Counted from the stretch's first letter, positions 42,792 through 57,600 are shown. The stretch is DNA of 64,000 nucleotides from Bugula neritina (GCA_964035545.1 OZ037769.1:542501-606500); one strand, 5' to 3'. Translations and numbers: made by a program. The notes: generated by a model not told the origin, from the sequence alone.

Positions 42792-45700
42792 CTACTGTCT
42801 ATCTGTACTATCATAGAGCTCATTGTCTAGCATGTTCACCTGCCCATCTGTTTTATCATAGAGGTCATTGTCCAACATCTCCACATTGACACTCCCTGCA
42901 GGTGCTCCAGAACTGTCATATAGACTGTTGTCCACAAACTCAACTTCATCTGCTTTGGGTGGTAATACCGGGGCCTCCTCGTAGATCGGCTGGGAAGGCT
43001 GAGATGAGATCTTGGGCTTTTTGTGATGATTTGGTTGAACTGATGCGTACAACTCAGCAACATTTCTATAACAATTTAAAGTATAAAATGTGAAACTAAA
43101 GATTGAATATTTTTATCTGAAAAACTAATTGTTACAGCTGTTTACATTTATTTAATAGCACACATTCTACCTATCTGTGAATCACACACCATGTGACACT
43201 ACAGATCATGTGACTTTATAAATGATGTGACCATGCTTTTAGGGCAAAACAATTCAAATAACTAATATATGAAAGTTTATTCTAGTAATTGCACATAAAT
43301 TCTCTGTTTCTCGTAGCTCCAGTAGGAGATTGCTCATGGGGAGCAAACTTCTCACATTGACTCAATAAAAGCTGCACTAAGACTCACCTGTGCTTTTCCT
43401 TGCTCAGGTTTGGCTTCTTTGGTAGATTATTGGCTTCTTGGGAGGCAGAACTTGCTGCTACAACAGAAGGGATACAGAAAGTTAGTCTACAAGATTCAAC
43501 CACTTTAATTAATGCAAACTCAAAGCACCTTTTTATGTTATAGTAATCTTTTGCTTATCACGTAATTGGAAAATAGTGGAAACTCTGAAGTATAAAAGTT
43601 TGATTACAGCATTTAAACAAGAAGCTTCATGTTTTGATACTAATTTGCTTCTATGTATGTACTAGTAAGATCAGACAGGTTGAGGTTAGCCTGTTCCCTC
43701 TAGTTCTATCATGTCAACCTAAGAGAAACCACGCTATACTCTCAGTATACTCTACCTGAGGTTGTAGCTGCAGCATAGGTAGGGTCCAATTCAAAGGCAG
43801 GATTATCTACAAGATTATGAAAAGGATATTTTCAAATTATCAACGTAATGTAACAACTCGGACTTTTGCCAAAAAATGTGTTAATTGATTGTAGTTTAGT
43901 GTTTCGCATACTAGTTAGTGATCAAGGACATAGTTGTCTTCCCTTTTCAACTGACTTTTATATAACTAACTGTTGAATATATGCTCCAATACTTAGTGTC
44001 ATATTCCAGAGAGTGGCTGATGCATTTCCTTTAAACCATGAAGTATTATTGCTATAGCAACTTAATGCACCATGATAAATAACACTGAATACTAAATCGT
44101 ATTGGATAGAATAAACGTTGACACATTTTAGTAAATATAGTAATAATCAGTAAATACTACAGTGATCATTGACTTATACATGATACGTGTCTAAAATAAT
44201 ATATCGAGAGAAAGTAACTCTCACTATAACTAATTTTAGAGAGAAATTACATGTACCTGTAGACTGCCTGTTATTTTCTTCTACACTTGCCTTGGTTGGT
44301 CTGAAACAGATGTGAACCTCACAGATTAACGTGGTACACATTGCAGGAAACAGCAGTTGGTTATGGAAACTTGAATATGTGTCATACTACATGTTAGTGG
44401 TATAATATTCATTTAACCACAGAAATGTGTTTAAATTATGTTCTCACCAGTCAAAGAAATGTGAAAGTTTCTATGAAGTAAAAGCACAGAATATGACCTA
44501 CTCCAAAATGCATTGCATTATAATATTCACATGAGAACTGGGCAGATAAAACTGTTTTTTTAATTATTTAAAAATGAGTGTTGAAGGAAATTAGCCATGG
44601 AATGTGTATGTATGCATGTATTGAGAACTTTGGGATGCAGGTACAGTATACAATCAGTTACGAATAATCTGTGATGAAGTGCACTGATTGGCTGACTCTA
44701 ACATTCCCATCATACTATAGACTCTATAAGCTCTGGAAATTTTTGAAAACTTCAGGGCAACTTTTAAATAAATATTACACTTATTTTTTTCATTAATTGA
44801 TATGGTGAGATGTATATAACTCTACAATTGATACAAATAATTTCTTGAAACAAAGGCTAAATATAAGCAGAGCAATATTTTTTTTTTTAGTTACTATAAT
44901 TGCCGTTTACAAATTCACTAGTCGAGAAATGAAATATATGTTTTTACAGGACAACATTTACGATAACATACTGCTATACAGTAATAAGTATATAATATGA
45001 TGCATTGTGGGATAGCCTGCATGAGTACCAACCTATGACGTAGACATCTAGCTATTAGGATCACTACTATAATCACCACCACCAGGGCTCCCCCTCCAGC
45101 TATCAGGGCAATGTGATATGGTTCTAAGATTTTTCCTGCATCTGCAAGGGGATATCAATACAGTAACATAACTTGTATCAAAGCAATACATATACAATAT
45201 CAAAATATTATATTCAAGATGTTAGCATATATTTATACAATTTTCTCAATTTCTTTTCTAATCATCAGGAAGAAAAGCTATGCAATTATGCAGTATTCTT
45301 TAAATATTGCTTGATTCAAATAAATCAATTTCAATATACTATGTATATATATAGCATAATATAATATAATTCAGAAATACATATAGAAATCAGTAATTAT
45401 CTTGTTGTACACTGCATTTCTTATTCTGTGTACAAAAAATTGTTTACCTCTAATTTATACTACTACCTCTACTTCCTGTTCATTACCATTACCATTACCT
45501 TTATTTTCAACACAACCAGGGTCATGTGACCAGTTACCAGACTCTGTACAGATAGGATCTGTAGTCTTAGAATAACCATCATCACATGAGTAGAGTAGAT
45601 TATCTCCTCCGTAATATCTGTCCAGTGTGATGGTACCACTAGCTAGGGTTAGTGCTGCTGGGTCACACTCAGCTGTTATAAAATACATTATACAAGTATG

Positions 45701-48700
45701 AAAAATATGCAACAAGCTAAATTTGAATTTATTCAAAGGAAAATATTAAAGAATTTCTACAAAGTTACTTTCATTCACATAAATAATCATTATAGATTGT
45801 ATATGTATAAATTATTATATAAATTGTAAATTATTAAAACTTTATAAATAATTACCTGTTTGTGTACATTCTGGAATACTGGACCAAGTTTTATCATGTT
45901 GACACTGTATCACATCCACGTTTGTTTTCTGGTAACCATAGTAACAGTCATATGATAAAACTTCTTGGTAGACATATGTTTGAGTTGTTCCTCCTTTAGA
46001 TGTGATTATAGTAGTGGAAGTATTGATGGAGAGATCAGTGATGTCGCATTTAACTGAAGTTATTAGAAAAGAAAAAATTTGCAGAGGACAATTGGAGCAT
46101 ATACGTATAGTGTAAAATCTGTTAGAGATATATTACTTTATAGCCATGGTATATTATTACTATATACATATACCTGGTGTACATGTTAGAGATATATTAC
46201 TCCATCTCCATGGTATATTATCTGTATCAGTAGAATTACATCTAGATACAACTTCTTCTATTCCATCTCTACTCTCATATCCTTTTATACACTCATATAC
46301 TGTTGTATGAGTATCAGTCTTAGTTTTAGTAGTAAACTCAACATTTCTTGGCTCTTCTGTACAGTAGGGGACTAAAAAAGACATTTAGAAGTATTACATT
46401 TAGGTATTAGAGAAGTCTATATAATTATATTATAATCTTTATGCTATGAATACATACCTGGAATACATCTGATCTCTGATTGGTTGACCCACTTAGCCTT
46501 TGTACCATCTACCTTACATTCAGAAGTTGAGTTATACTTCAACTGATGGTCAGTATCTTCACAAGAATAATTTATTATTGTACCAGGAAACCAGGGAGAT
46601 TCAGTAGATGGAGTACTTGTCACATGATCTATTTCAGGTTTATCTCCACATGTCAACACTGTAGAAGTATACATAGATTATTCTGTTATTCATTGTTTAT
46701 TAAATTAAACACAACAAGATAATAATTTGGTGTTTGCCTACATATAATGATTGCAGTTCAACATGATGACAAGTCATTGTATAATGATAATAGATATTAT
46801 TGAAAGAAAATCATGACTTTGCTTTTATTATAAATTTGATGTTTTCTCTTATAGCTATTTTCTATAATGATGGCTATTTTATAGCCCACATAGCTACATT
46901 ATATATATTTTAAAAAATATATTAATGAAGCAATATTATATTCAAATAAGTACACATTAAACTATCCTAAAGGCAAAGATACAGGATCACAACTACTATA
47001 TAAGGAAAAAAACCGTTATGTATTAAGATAAGATGATGTAATCAACACCTTACATTAAGTAAATAAATTTGTACAAGAGCAACAGTGACTGGAGTGGCAT
47101 ATGATAATGAGTATAACTATTACATTTATGTGTATCATTGTACATTAGACTTTAGAGTATTTAATGTATAAAAACAGCCTATAAATATGATTAATACTTT
47201 AGCAATCTTCCAAATGGTGGTCTATATATAAGCCTAAATATTTTCTCTTATGAAAATCCTTCAGCTGGGTATTTCTAGAAATATGCATAGTATTCTGCCA
47301 TTTTATTGTCAGAGAAATTAATTAAAGCATTGAGTATCCAGTATACTATGAATTACCATTTATTTGCACCAAATAAAGTTTAACAATGCTAGTTGTTATA
47401 GCTTCTCCATGGAGGCCATTTTATTATCTTTAAAAATAATTTAATTTCAAAAACGTGTGGGCTTTTCAATAACTGATGTTTATCCTAGTACAGTTTCCCT
47501 ATTTCACATAATTATTCAGAAAATAAAACTTCCTATCATTTAACTTGAAAATTTTACAGTTTACAGTTTATATAACATAAATATCAAGTTAAAAGAACCG
47601 ATATTTCATAAGCAAGCAATTTACACGGTGAGTGATAGAAGTTTTACAATGCAATAAGCCAGGAAGTGTTTTTTAGAATGCAAATATTAGACACTGTTTC
47701 AAAGCTGTTAGATAATCACCATGGTTACCCTAAGAAATTATCGTATAAATCTTCATTGCCAAATTATTGATGAAATTATCAGTTGCAGCAGAAATGTGAC
47801 ATAAAATAACTAGTGACTTATATATGTACTTTATATATAATAAAAATTATGCTGTAAAAGTAAATAAATGTATTATTATAGGATGAAGTGTGTTGTGTGG
47901 AGTCCACTATAAGACTTAAGTCTAGTGGACTATATATACCTCTGAATTCAGAGGTATATATATCCATGGATGTTTATATTGAATTATATATTGTTAGCAT
48001 CATATTAAACTTGCTATATAAGCACTATATATTGTTTTAAAATGTCTAAAAGTTGATGAATTTGCTAATGTTAACTATTTATTTAGAGTAATAAAAAGTT
48101 TCCCCTTAAAATAAACAGGTACAAAATAATAGTAAATGATAGATGCTGATCTTGTCTTGATATTCTACTGTATTTGAAATAAAGTAGCAGTAAATTCTCT
48201 TACTCACCTGTAAACTGAATCATAAAGAATACAGACTCTGCATCTCCATGGACAGGATCTCCCTCATTTTCATATCTCACAGAAAGTTGGTTGTTTGTGG
48301 AGGTTATGTTATGTAGATATCCATCAGGGAAATTAGGAACCTTCTGATTATCAATAAACCAGGAGGTTCTGGATGATTCTGTAAACTTAGAAATCATGTC
48401 AAACTTAACATAGTGAGCTTCACTTGGTAGGTTTGATATTGTAAAATCACAGGATGGTAATGGCTGCATATTAGTTGTATAAGAGCTGGTGAATATTCCA
48501 GTCAACTGTTCAACTTGAGGTCTGTCTGGTATCTGAATATCTTCACCACAAGATGTTACTGTAATAGACATATATGCCTGCCTTATAATGTATCTATTAT
48601 TTTGTCAAATTCCACTTTATACCATGTATATAACAGTTTTGAAATAAGACCACTTAAAGCAAAGCTATAGCTATATCTATAGCTAGCTATATAGCTCATA

Positions 48701-50310
48701 TTAGTTCCGAGAAACACACATGCCTACCTTGCGCTGCTTTTTGTATAAATAAATTGCATATTATATAGTAATTTAAAGTATCTACTTGACTGATGCTTAT
48801 ATATAATGAAAACTAAATATAATATCAGATGGTGAAATTTAAATTATGCACGTTGATGTTCATATGCTTTGTAGTTATACGAACTATTTTAAAATCTAAA
48901 TCAAATCAAATTTACTATCATGCTAGTAAAGTTTACTTTACACTTATCACAATCAGTATTTGTTTTTAAATTTACCTGTTGTAAAGAACTCTAGGTTAAA
49001 TCCTGTCATGTTGCTGAGAGTAGAAACTGATAATACAGACTGTTCTTGAGTGAACCTCTGTATAATACCAGGTTCTCCAAAGTCAATACAGTATGTTGTA
49101 CCATCTATCTGTATTTCTGGACAGATTATAGCACCTGTTTCAGGTGTCCTAAATCCTGGTATACTGATATAACTATCAGCAGGTGTTCTCAGAGTTAGAC
49201 TACATCTAACAGGTGCTCCCTCTATCTCTCTATGTTCTATTATCCCTGCATATCCTCTATCAAATTTCACTGTGTTATTATCACATATATTCACTGGTTT
49301 AATATCTTGTCCTTTTATAAACAGGGTAAAGACACAGGATATCAGTATGAGTTGCAGAGTGGTAGGCTGAAATTATACAGTTTAGACAATATCATGCTAC
49401 ATTATAACTCTCATTAGATGATTAAATGCATGGGTTGTAGAGCTTTCACTTATGCTTTTCATTAACGCTACTCCAGTTCATTTGTATCATATTTAGTTTC
49501 ATCATCACTACTTCTCCATGCCTATCACATTACGTGAATGGATTTTTCATTTAAGGCATGACCGTAGTAATATAAAGCTACAATAGACACATTACATATT
49601 TATCTGCAACTTTTAATGGTAAACAAAAGCTAAACTATGTCTACATAAGCTAAAGCATTAGGATAAAAGCAACCAGGAAATTGAGACCCAAACGTAATGG
49701 ATGAAATCTCAACTTAAGTTCTTTAATTTTAAACATAATATTTATGGGGATAAAAGTTTCCCTTTTCACTTGCAATTGTTAACTAAAGTAGGATATACTG
49801 TTAATGGGGATGAAATTTAGCAATATGAGTATGTTTTACTAGCTTTAGTATGCTAAAGCAAAGGTTTACCACAAAACTTGATTTGCTTGCTGCAACACAA
49901 TGCTTAATCACTGAGCTGGCTTAAAAGTGTAAACTTACAAGCCAGCTCAGTAATAGGCTGTGTATTGTAGCAGCCATGAAGATTACATAGAGCGAAGGTT
50001 AGCTATAACTAGAATTACTAAAGCACAACTCCGAAGCCAACAAGGAATCAAAACTCCCAAATTTTATTATAATAATATAAAACAAACTTGTTTGGACATA
50101 CAATTTTCAAATAGCAACTATATAATTACTTTATGTTGAAGGAATTAGTATATAATATTAGAATGCCAGATTTCCCAGAGCAATATTAAAAAGGTAGTTT
50201 GGCAACAGCAGCTTAAATTGATCAACTTTACTCAATTAAACAGTTTATTTTGCATCATACTGCAAGATGTTATTTTAAAAGCTGTTACTCACCATTTTGA
50301 AAGAATGCAT
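42792..50310 (-). CDS. CUB-CUB-sushi x4 transmembrane receptor with tyrosine-repeat tail (gene F)
   Basis: Exons: 50293-50310, 48976-49366, 48208-48558, 46458-46658, 46174-46371, 45856-46053, 45499-45672, 45033-45135, 44257-44300, 43756-43806, 43388-43457 and 42792-43065; 2073 nt, 690 aa. A signal peptide spans residues 1-25 (LQLILISCVFTLFI). Two CUB-like domains follow at about 32-136 and 139-253, then four sushi/CCP domains with four Cys each, one per exon (254-510), and a membrane helix near 519-540 (GGGALVVVIIVVILIA). The tail has ELYASV, PIYEEAP and three DN(S/D/E)LYD motifs, likely phosphotyrosine sites for SH2 proteins. Nearly all ectodomain exons are symmetric phase 1. Compared with G it lacks the ITIM-bearing segment. 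By domain content it is a recognition receptor; the ligand is unknown. Confidence 0.9.
47902..47962. repeat. Two abutting short palindromes in intron 3 of gene F
   Basis: 47902-47930 is an imperfect palindrome (gtccacta ... tagtggac around agacttaagtct). 47931-47962 is a perfect 32-bp palindrome centred on gaattc. They touch without a spacer. Confidence 0.85.
49889..49974. repeat. Structured hairpin in intron 1 of gene F
   Basis: A long imperfect hairpin: inner arms ctgagctggctt and aagccagctcag, a further aagt/actt pairing towards the loop, and outer gctgc.../...gcagc pairing. It is homologous to 61422-61505 in gene G. Confidence 0.75.
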
Positions 50311-51600
50311 CTCTGATAATATAATCTAAGATTATTATAGTATTCTTACGACTTGCCACGTCTACTGTATAATATAGTATATTATAACTCTACCCTTGCA
50401 ATATTTGATAAGTCTCAAGTTTAGTAAATATTAACTTTAATCAACACAGCCTTCTTTATACACAGAGCTGTGAACTTCCTTGTATGACTATACACACATC
50501 ACTATACAATATACTAGCTATCTATTTAGATGACTGATATAGCTTCTGCTTTACCTCAACCTATTCTTCTTGTTTATTTAGTGATTATTGTGTCTTTGTA
50601 GTCTACATAATAGAATACATGACTATTCTATTCAACACTAGAAATAGTAAGCAGTGATTATCATGCAACTTTTAGACTGTCTCCATGGTGAAGATTGAGA
50701 GCATAGGAGATGATATTTTGTTACAATTTATCTTTAATAGTTTTATTATAATATCATGGAACTAAGAAATCATATAGTCTATATAATATAATATTATAAT
50801 AATAAAACATTCACAGATATATTCCAATCAGAAAACTATATATAATAAGTAATCAAACACAATCAATATACATTTACTGTTATCTTATATTGAAATAAAC
50901 AAACAACAGAATTGAAAAACTATTTTATCATAAATTTTTTATTGAAAATAATTGAATTATATGGCAACAATGTCTCAACGTAATTCTGCAATCAAAATAA
51001 AATATTATTACAAACGTCTTCTAACAGAAATATTAATTGATTATATCAATATTTGATTAAATGCATATGATTGTCTAACTGATGAATATACCTAAAGTTA
51101 TGTCCCCTTGCAATGTAACCCGAGACTCCCATAATATTGTATTATATTCATTTCTCTAGGCAATCTCATGGTTGATTTCTGCATATAACTATTTTGATTT
51201 ATATCATTAAAATAAGTCAAAAATAATAAATATGCATAAGGTTACGGAACTCAGGAATTAATTTTACCATAGAAGAGCAGAAATTTTAACCCAGTTGTTA
51301 GTTTAATTATCTTACTGAACTATATTATAGAGATCTATTATTTTAGAACCTTGAAAGCAAACTCAAATTAAATTTTCTACTGATAACTAGCACTTTGCAT
51401 GCTTATATAATAAGTTAAAGAGCCTGTATAAAGTATGTCTAATGGCAAGATATGTCCATAAGAGAAGTAAATCACTTATACTAAATAGAGCTGCAAAATG
51501 TTGCTATAAATGCTGTGATTCAGTTGAATATTATAGATTTGTCAAAACCATTTTAATCATTTGTTCTTTCAATTCTGTTCATTATTATCAGTTTCTCTCT
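50311..51600. promoter_or_regulatory. Intergenic spacer between F and G: upstream region of F
   Basis: About 1.3 kb separates the F start codon from the G stop codon. It is strongly similar along its length to 61880-63234, the same spacer one unit further on. The block nearest the start codon (about 50330-50640, with ttctgctttacctcaacctatt) is especially well kept, as expected for shared promoter sequence. Recent duplication alone could also explain it. Confidence 0.55.
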
Positions 51601-54600
51601 CTACTTTCTATCTGTACTCTCATAGAGCTCATTGTCTAGCATGTTCACCTGCCCATCTGTTCTATCATAGAGATCATTGTCTAGCATGTTCACTCTACTA
51701 GTTCTATCATAGAGGTCATTGTCCAACATCTCCACATTGACACTTCCTGCAGGTGCTCCAGAACTGTCATATAGACTGTTGTCCACAAACTCAACTTCAT
51801 CTGCTTTGGGTGGTACCACCGGGGCCTCCTCGTAGATTGGCTGGGAAGACTGAGATAAAATCTCGGGCTTCTTGTGATGATTTGGTTGTACTGATGCATA
51901 CAACTCAGCAACATTTCTACCAGGAAACAACATCATATATTAGTTTAGATAATAACAAGGTAGGATACAAAATATCATGCATTACATAATATGCTACCAG
52001 TACATAGTTTTTCTGGGAATCATTTAAGTCATATGCTCACAAACAGCTAAACCTCTTTCTCAAGATATATCATCCATGTGAAGTTCATTTTATACGCAAT
52101 TAAGGTTAACCCCAACATGTGTTTGATGCAATACAATAAGAAAAAAGGTGGAATGCTTTAATACAAATTTTGATTCATTTCTAAATTTAAAAAAGTAAAA
52201 TTTAAATCATAAATAAAAACTATCAGTTTTCTGCATCTAGTTTAACTGGAGTCGTGAAGCCCAGGTGGCTTAGCACAGCTAGTCTTTTAGCACGTGTTCC
52301 CCAAACATATAAGCTCTACAACCACCAAGACACTCTGCTACCCACCCAAACTTCTTCTGGTTTGGTTTAGGTTTCGTCATAGGAGCAGGCTTCTTGACCA
52401 CGCCCCCTGATATCTCAGCGTAAGCGGAAGCCTCGTCTTCAATCACACCATAAGGCCCGTTGTTTCCGACACTTCCCTGACCTACAATAGGAAGTTGCCG
52501 ATATATTCAGAGACTACAAACTCAACTATACACGCAGATATCATAAAGAGTTTTCAGTGAAGATAAATGAAACTATTCATTGGAAAATCATGTGTCTTGA
52601 ATTGTATTAACAGCTACCTGAATTTTCTCATAAAATATACCGAAGGATAAGATAGAAGTTGCCTACTCTCATATCTATAGACGAAACGTGTGTATTACTA
52701 TATGATTAAGGAGGTAGTCCTGTTAGATATATTCGTACCACAGAAGTAAGTAACAACTTTAGTTACGACAACTTACCTGGCACAGTTGGAATTATATCTG
52801 GACGTTCTAGCTCAAAATATGGATTCTCTACAAGAATACAGCTGAGGTAGAAGCATTGCTTTTAAAGCTCATTGGTACAGAAGCTGTGTGTTTACAGTAT
52901 AAACTATGGAGGAGGAGAGAAAACGCTAAGACTTCATATTGGTTAGACTTAGTTCCTATTAACATGGGAAAAGAGAGTGATAGGCTGCCTTGAACTACGT
53001 TAGCTATATATGCTATCAGGAAGGGTGGGTTGTATACCGTCCCAAACCAAGCAGACAATGCAGTTTACTGTGAAAGAGAAACTTTGAATATAATGTTTAT
53101 TCCTTCGAATAAAGTATTTCTTGACCCTCATGAAGAGCTTATGTTTACAAAGAGTAGTAGCTAGTGAAAGTAGTATATTCCTCCATACAGTTGAATGATA
53201 TTTTGGTATATTGATCATGTATACTATTATACTGTGTAGTAGTAGCTAGTTAAAGTAGTGTATTCCCCCCTCCCCACACAGTTAAATGATATTTTGACAG
53301 AGAATAATATTTACCTTTGCTGAAAGATTGTCTGTTATTTGCTTCTCCTGAAGGGGCCTCCTTAGGGCTGTTAATAATCAAATAGAAAAAATAAGGTGGA
53401 GTTTTCAAAATCTTCATTATTTGAGATTCACATGCCATTGTAATTGCAACAAGTATTATACATAACTTCCAAGGTGGTATAGTGCATAACATATTATCTC
53501 ACTTTAGTTTTAGCAGAGCAAATCAAGTTGTTTCTTGGGGCTCCATAAACTAAACGCAAAAGATAATTTACAATATCATTTAGCATGTAAGATGTACTAC
53601 ATAAGATATAATATGTTATAGCATGCAAAGAGGTATAATACTATATCATAATATCCCTTATATGTTGCGTAATATTATTATGTAATGTAGTGTTATGAGA
53701 TTACAGGAAATGAATTTTGATTTACAAGTAAGTCAATATTTATAGTTAAATATGTTTACTTATATTATAATATACTGCTATACAGCAATAAATATAATAA
53801 TCTGATACATTGTGGGACAGCCTGAGTACCAACCTATGACGTAGACATCTAGCTATTAGGACTACGACTATAATCACCACCACCAGGGCTCCCCCTCCAG
53901 CTATCAGAGCAATGTGATATGGTTCAAAGAGCTTTCCTGTGTTTGTAACAAATATCAATACAGTAACATAACTTGCATCAAAGCAATATGTATAATATAT
54001 ACAATATCAAAATATTATATTCAAGATGTTAGCATATATTTATACAATTTTCTCAATTTCTTTCACCAGGAAGAAAAACTAAGCTTTTATGCAATATTTT
54101 TTTAATATTGTTTTGATTCAAATAAAATTCAATTTCAATATACTATGTATATATAGCATATAATACATTTCAGAAATACATACAGAAATCAGTAATTATC
54201 TTGTTGTACACTGCACTTTTTATTCTGTGTACAAAAAGTTGTCCACCTTTATTTTATACTACTAGCTCTACTTCCTGGTTATTACAATTACCTGGTGAAT
54301 CAGTTGTGGCAATCACAGGATCTTTATTTGATACGTCACAACCAGGGTCATGTGACCAGTTACCAAACTGTGTACAGACGGGATCTGTAGTCTTAGTATA
54401 ACCATCATTACATGAGTAGAGTAGATTATCTCCTCCGTAATATCTGTCTAGTGTGATGGTACCATTGGCTAGGGTTAGTGCTGCTGGGTCACACTCAGCT
54501 GTTAGATAATATATTATACAAGTATAGAAAATATGCAACAAGCTAAATTGGAATTTATTCAAAGGAAAATATCTAAGCCCTTCTACAAAGTTACTTTCAT

Positions 54601-57600
54601 TCACTAAAAACATAGTAATAGTTTGTAAATGTATAAATTATTCTATAAATTGTAAATTATTAAAACTTTATAAATAACTACCTGTTTGTGTACATTCTGG
54701 AATACTGGACCAAGTTTTATCATGTTGACACTGTATCACATCCATGTTTGTTTTCTTGTAACCATAGTAACAGTCATATGATAGAACTTCTTGGTAAACA
54801 TATGTGTGAGTTGTCCCTCCTTTAGATGTGATGTTAGTAGTGGAAACATTGATGGAGAGATCAGTGATGTCACACTCAACTGAAACAGAAGTTGAGTTAC
54901 AAACATCTCTACAGCCACAGCCTACTATATATACAAATATCATGCATTTGGTATACACTATACAGTATATTTTATGCAGAATAATACTGTGCACTTTCAA
55001 ACTTATTTAAAGAATGACCTCAAAAAATCAGCATTCTGTAACTAAAATAAATGAAACGTTAAATTATGTATAATTTTTCATATTGCGATTTAATAACAAT
55101 AATATGACAATGCAGAACCTAGGCATGCTGCCTTTGGGTTAGCTAACAAACTAAGCAAATAGAAGTATTTATTTCATAGCAATTGTTAAGTGTTCAACAT
55201 TGAGGAAGTGCAGCAGTAGCTTTACAAGGCAGAGCAATAATATTTTATACATTTAGTTGCTGCAGTTTTGAGTATGGCTATTGAGCTCCTCTAAATTAAT
55301 ATACTGCTATATAGTATAAACACATTGTTCTTAGATTACTCCACATTCATGGTATATTATTACTATATACATGTACCTGGTATACATGTTAGAAATATAT
55401 TACTCCATATCCATGGTATATTATCTGTATCAGTAGAACTACATCTGGATACAACTTCTTCTATTCCATCTCTACTCTCATATCCTTTTATACACTTATA
55501 TACTGTTGTATGAGTATCAGTCCTAGTTATAGTAGTAAACTCAACATTTCTTGGCTCCTCTGTACAGTAGGGGACTAGAAAATTGTATAACATAATATTA
55601 ATATATACAACATAGTGCCATATGCTCTACATCTAAAAGGTCACAAAAACATTGACCTTAAGAGTTAGATATTTAATAAAAAGCCATCGGAATCAACTGC
55701 TGGGAAGCTCAAAGCTTTAAGCTGCAGTAGCCTGGAGCTAGTTTTCACAACTATACCAATGGGGTTTCATTGGAAGCATGGGCATGTAGTTATATAGTTC
55801 CAGTTGTTTATAGTAAGGCATTGAAAATCACTATTAAACAAAGCTGAGATACTTAGGGAGAACTGGTATAAGATAATACATTCAAATGCTCCTAAGAGCA
55901 TTTCATCTTTACATTTAAATAACATCACAGAAGTAAAAGCATTTTCAATGTAGCTACAGATCTTTTTAGAATCTTAAAAGTCCAACTTGGATTTAATTAC
56001 ATTTTGATTTGTTGAATAAATCTTTTAGAGACAAATAAAAAACCGAATTCTCACTGGGTGCCATATTTTTAAAAACAAAAGCAGCACATATAGTGGCATG
56101 TGTACCATTGACTCTGGCAGCACCTAGAACATGTTTATGTTTTGTAAGCTAAGAGTTTGGCAGGTGTAGATAGTTTGATGGTGTAAAAAAATGTCTAAAA
56201 AGTTTTTCTAGTTAGCAACAGATTAATACTAGCTATGTTGCATGGCCTTTTAATATAGTATTAGGTTTTGAAACAGAGATTAAAAAATGAATGGCTAAAA
56301 GCAGCACGGAATTGGGTGTGACTGAATGCAGAGCTTGTATAGACCCCCAAACACTGTATACAGTGACCACCAACCCAGTGCTGCTTCAAGCAATTTCTAA
56401 TTGGAAATTAATCTTAGAATTAAAAATGTCTAAAATATTATTTCGAAGTAGCAACAGTCTAATGGGAGTGTAATACTAGCTATGTGGTCGTTAAATATAG
56501 TTGTGAAGTTTTGAAACTGCATGGGATTGAAAAATGAATAATTGCTAAAAGCAGCATGAAGTTGAGGCTGACTGGGTGCAAAGTGCAAAGACCCCTAACC
56601 ATTATAAACTCAGTGACCACCAACCCAGTGCTGCTCAACTCAATTTCCCATCTAAAATTAATTTTAAGCAGTACCTGGAATACATCTAATCTCTGATTGG
56701 TTGACCCACTTAGCCTCTGAACCATCTACTTTACATTCAGAATAAGTTGAGTTATACTTCAACTGATAGTCAGTATCTTCACAAGAATAGTTTATTATTG
56801 TACCAGGAAACCAGGGAGATTCAGTAGATGGAGTACTTGTCACATGATCTATTTCTGGTTTATCTCCACATGTCAACACTGCAAAAATAAATTTACCAAA
56901 ACTTTAGAATAATTCTATACAAAAATTTAACGGTAGCTGCAAAGTACACCATACCACTGTTTCCTGCTAAATATCATATTTACTACAATGAACACAAATT
57001 ACCTAAATATCCCTGCAATAGCTGCAATGTTACTTGTCTCTTTGCTTGCAGCATAATATAATTAAAAGCTGCTGAATTTGTCTATTGCATGACAGATTTG
57101 CCAGCAATAGAGTGGAAGATATAAGAAACTACCAGCACTCTGTAAATACACAACCACTGGGTGTAGGAAATTTCACTGGATATATATAAATAAATTCTAA
57201 CATATTCTAAAATAGGCTATAGGTTTGCTATAATAGCCTATAAGTAGAGGTTTTAAAATTTTCCTGGTTAATTTATGTTTTAGTTAAAGCTGCTACTTTA
57301 AAACACACTTGTAATTAGTTGTCTACAAATTTTATGCTTTTAAAAATTCCTCTTTTAAATTACTCTTTATAGTTTAAATTCTACTCTCTAAATGATAAAT
57401 CTTTGTCCTTTAAGTTAGCCACAACATTTAAATTCCTACTAATTATTTTCTTTCTTGCATAACTAACAGTGAAATCATAAAGTTAATATTGAGTAGCTGT
57501 ATTGTTATATAATATTATGCAACCTTCACTATCGATGATTTCCGCAAAGGCTATGAAAAGCTGTGTTATGATTAGTTGAGTCAACCTGTTGAATGCATGT

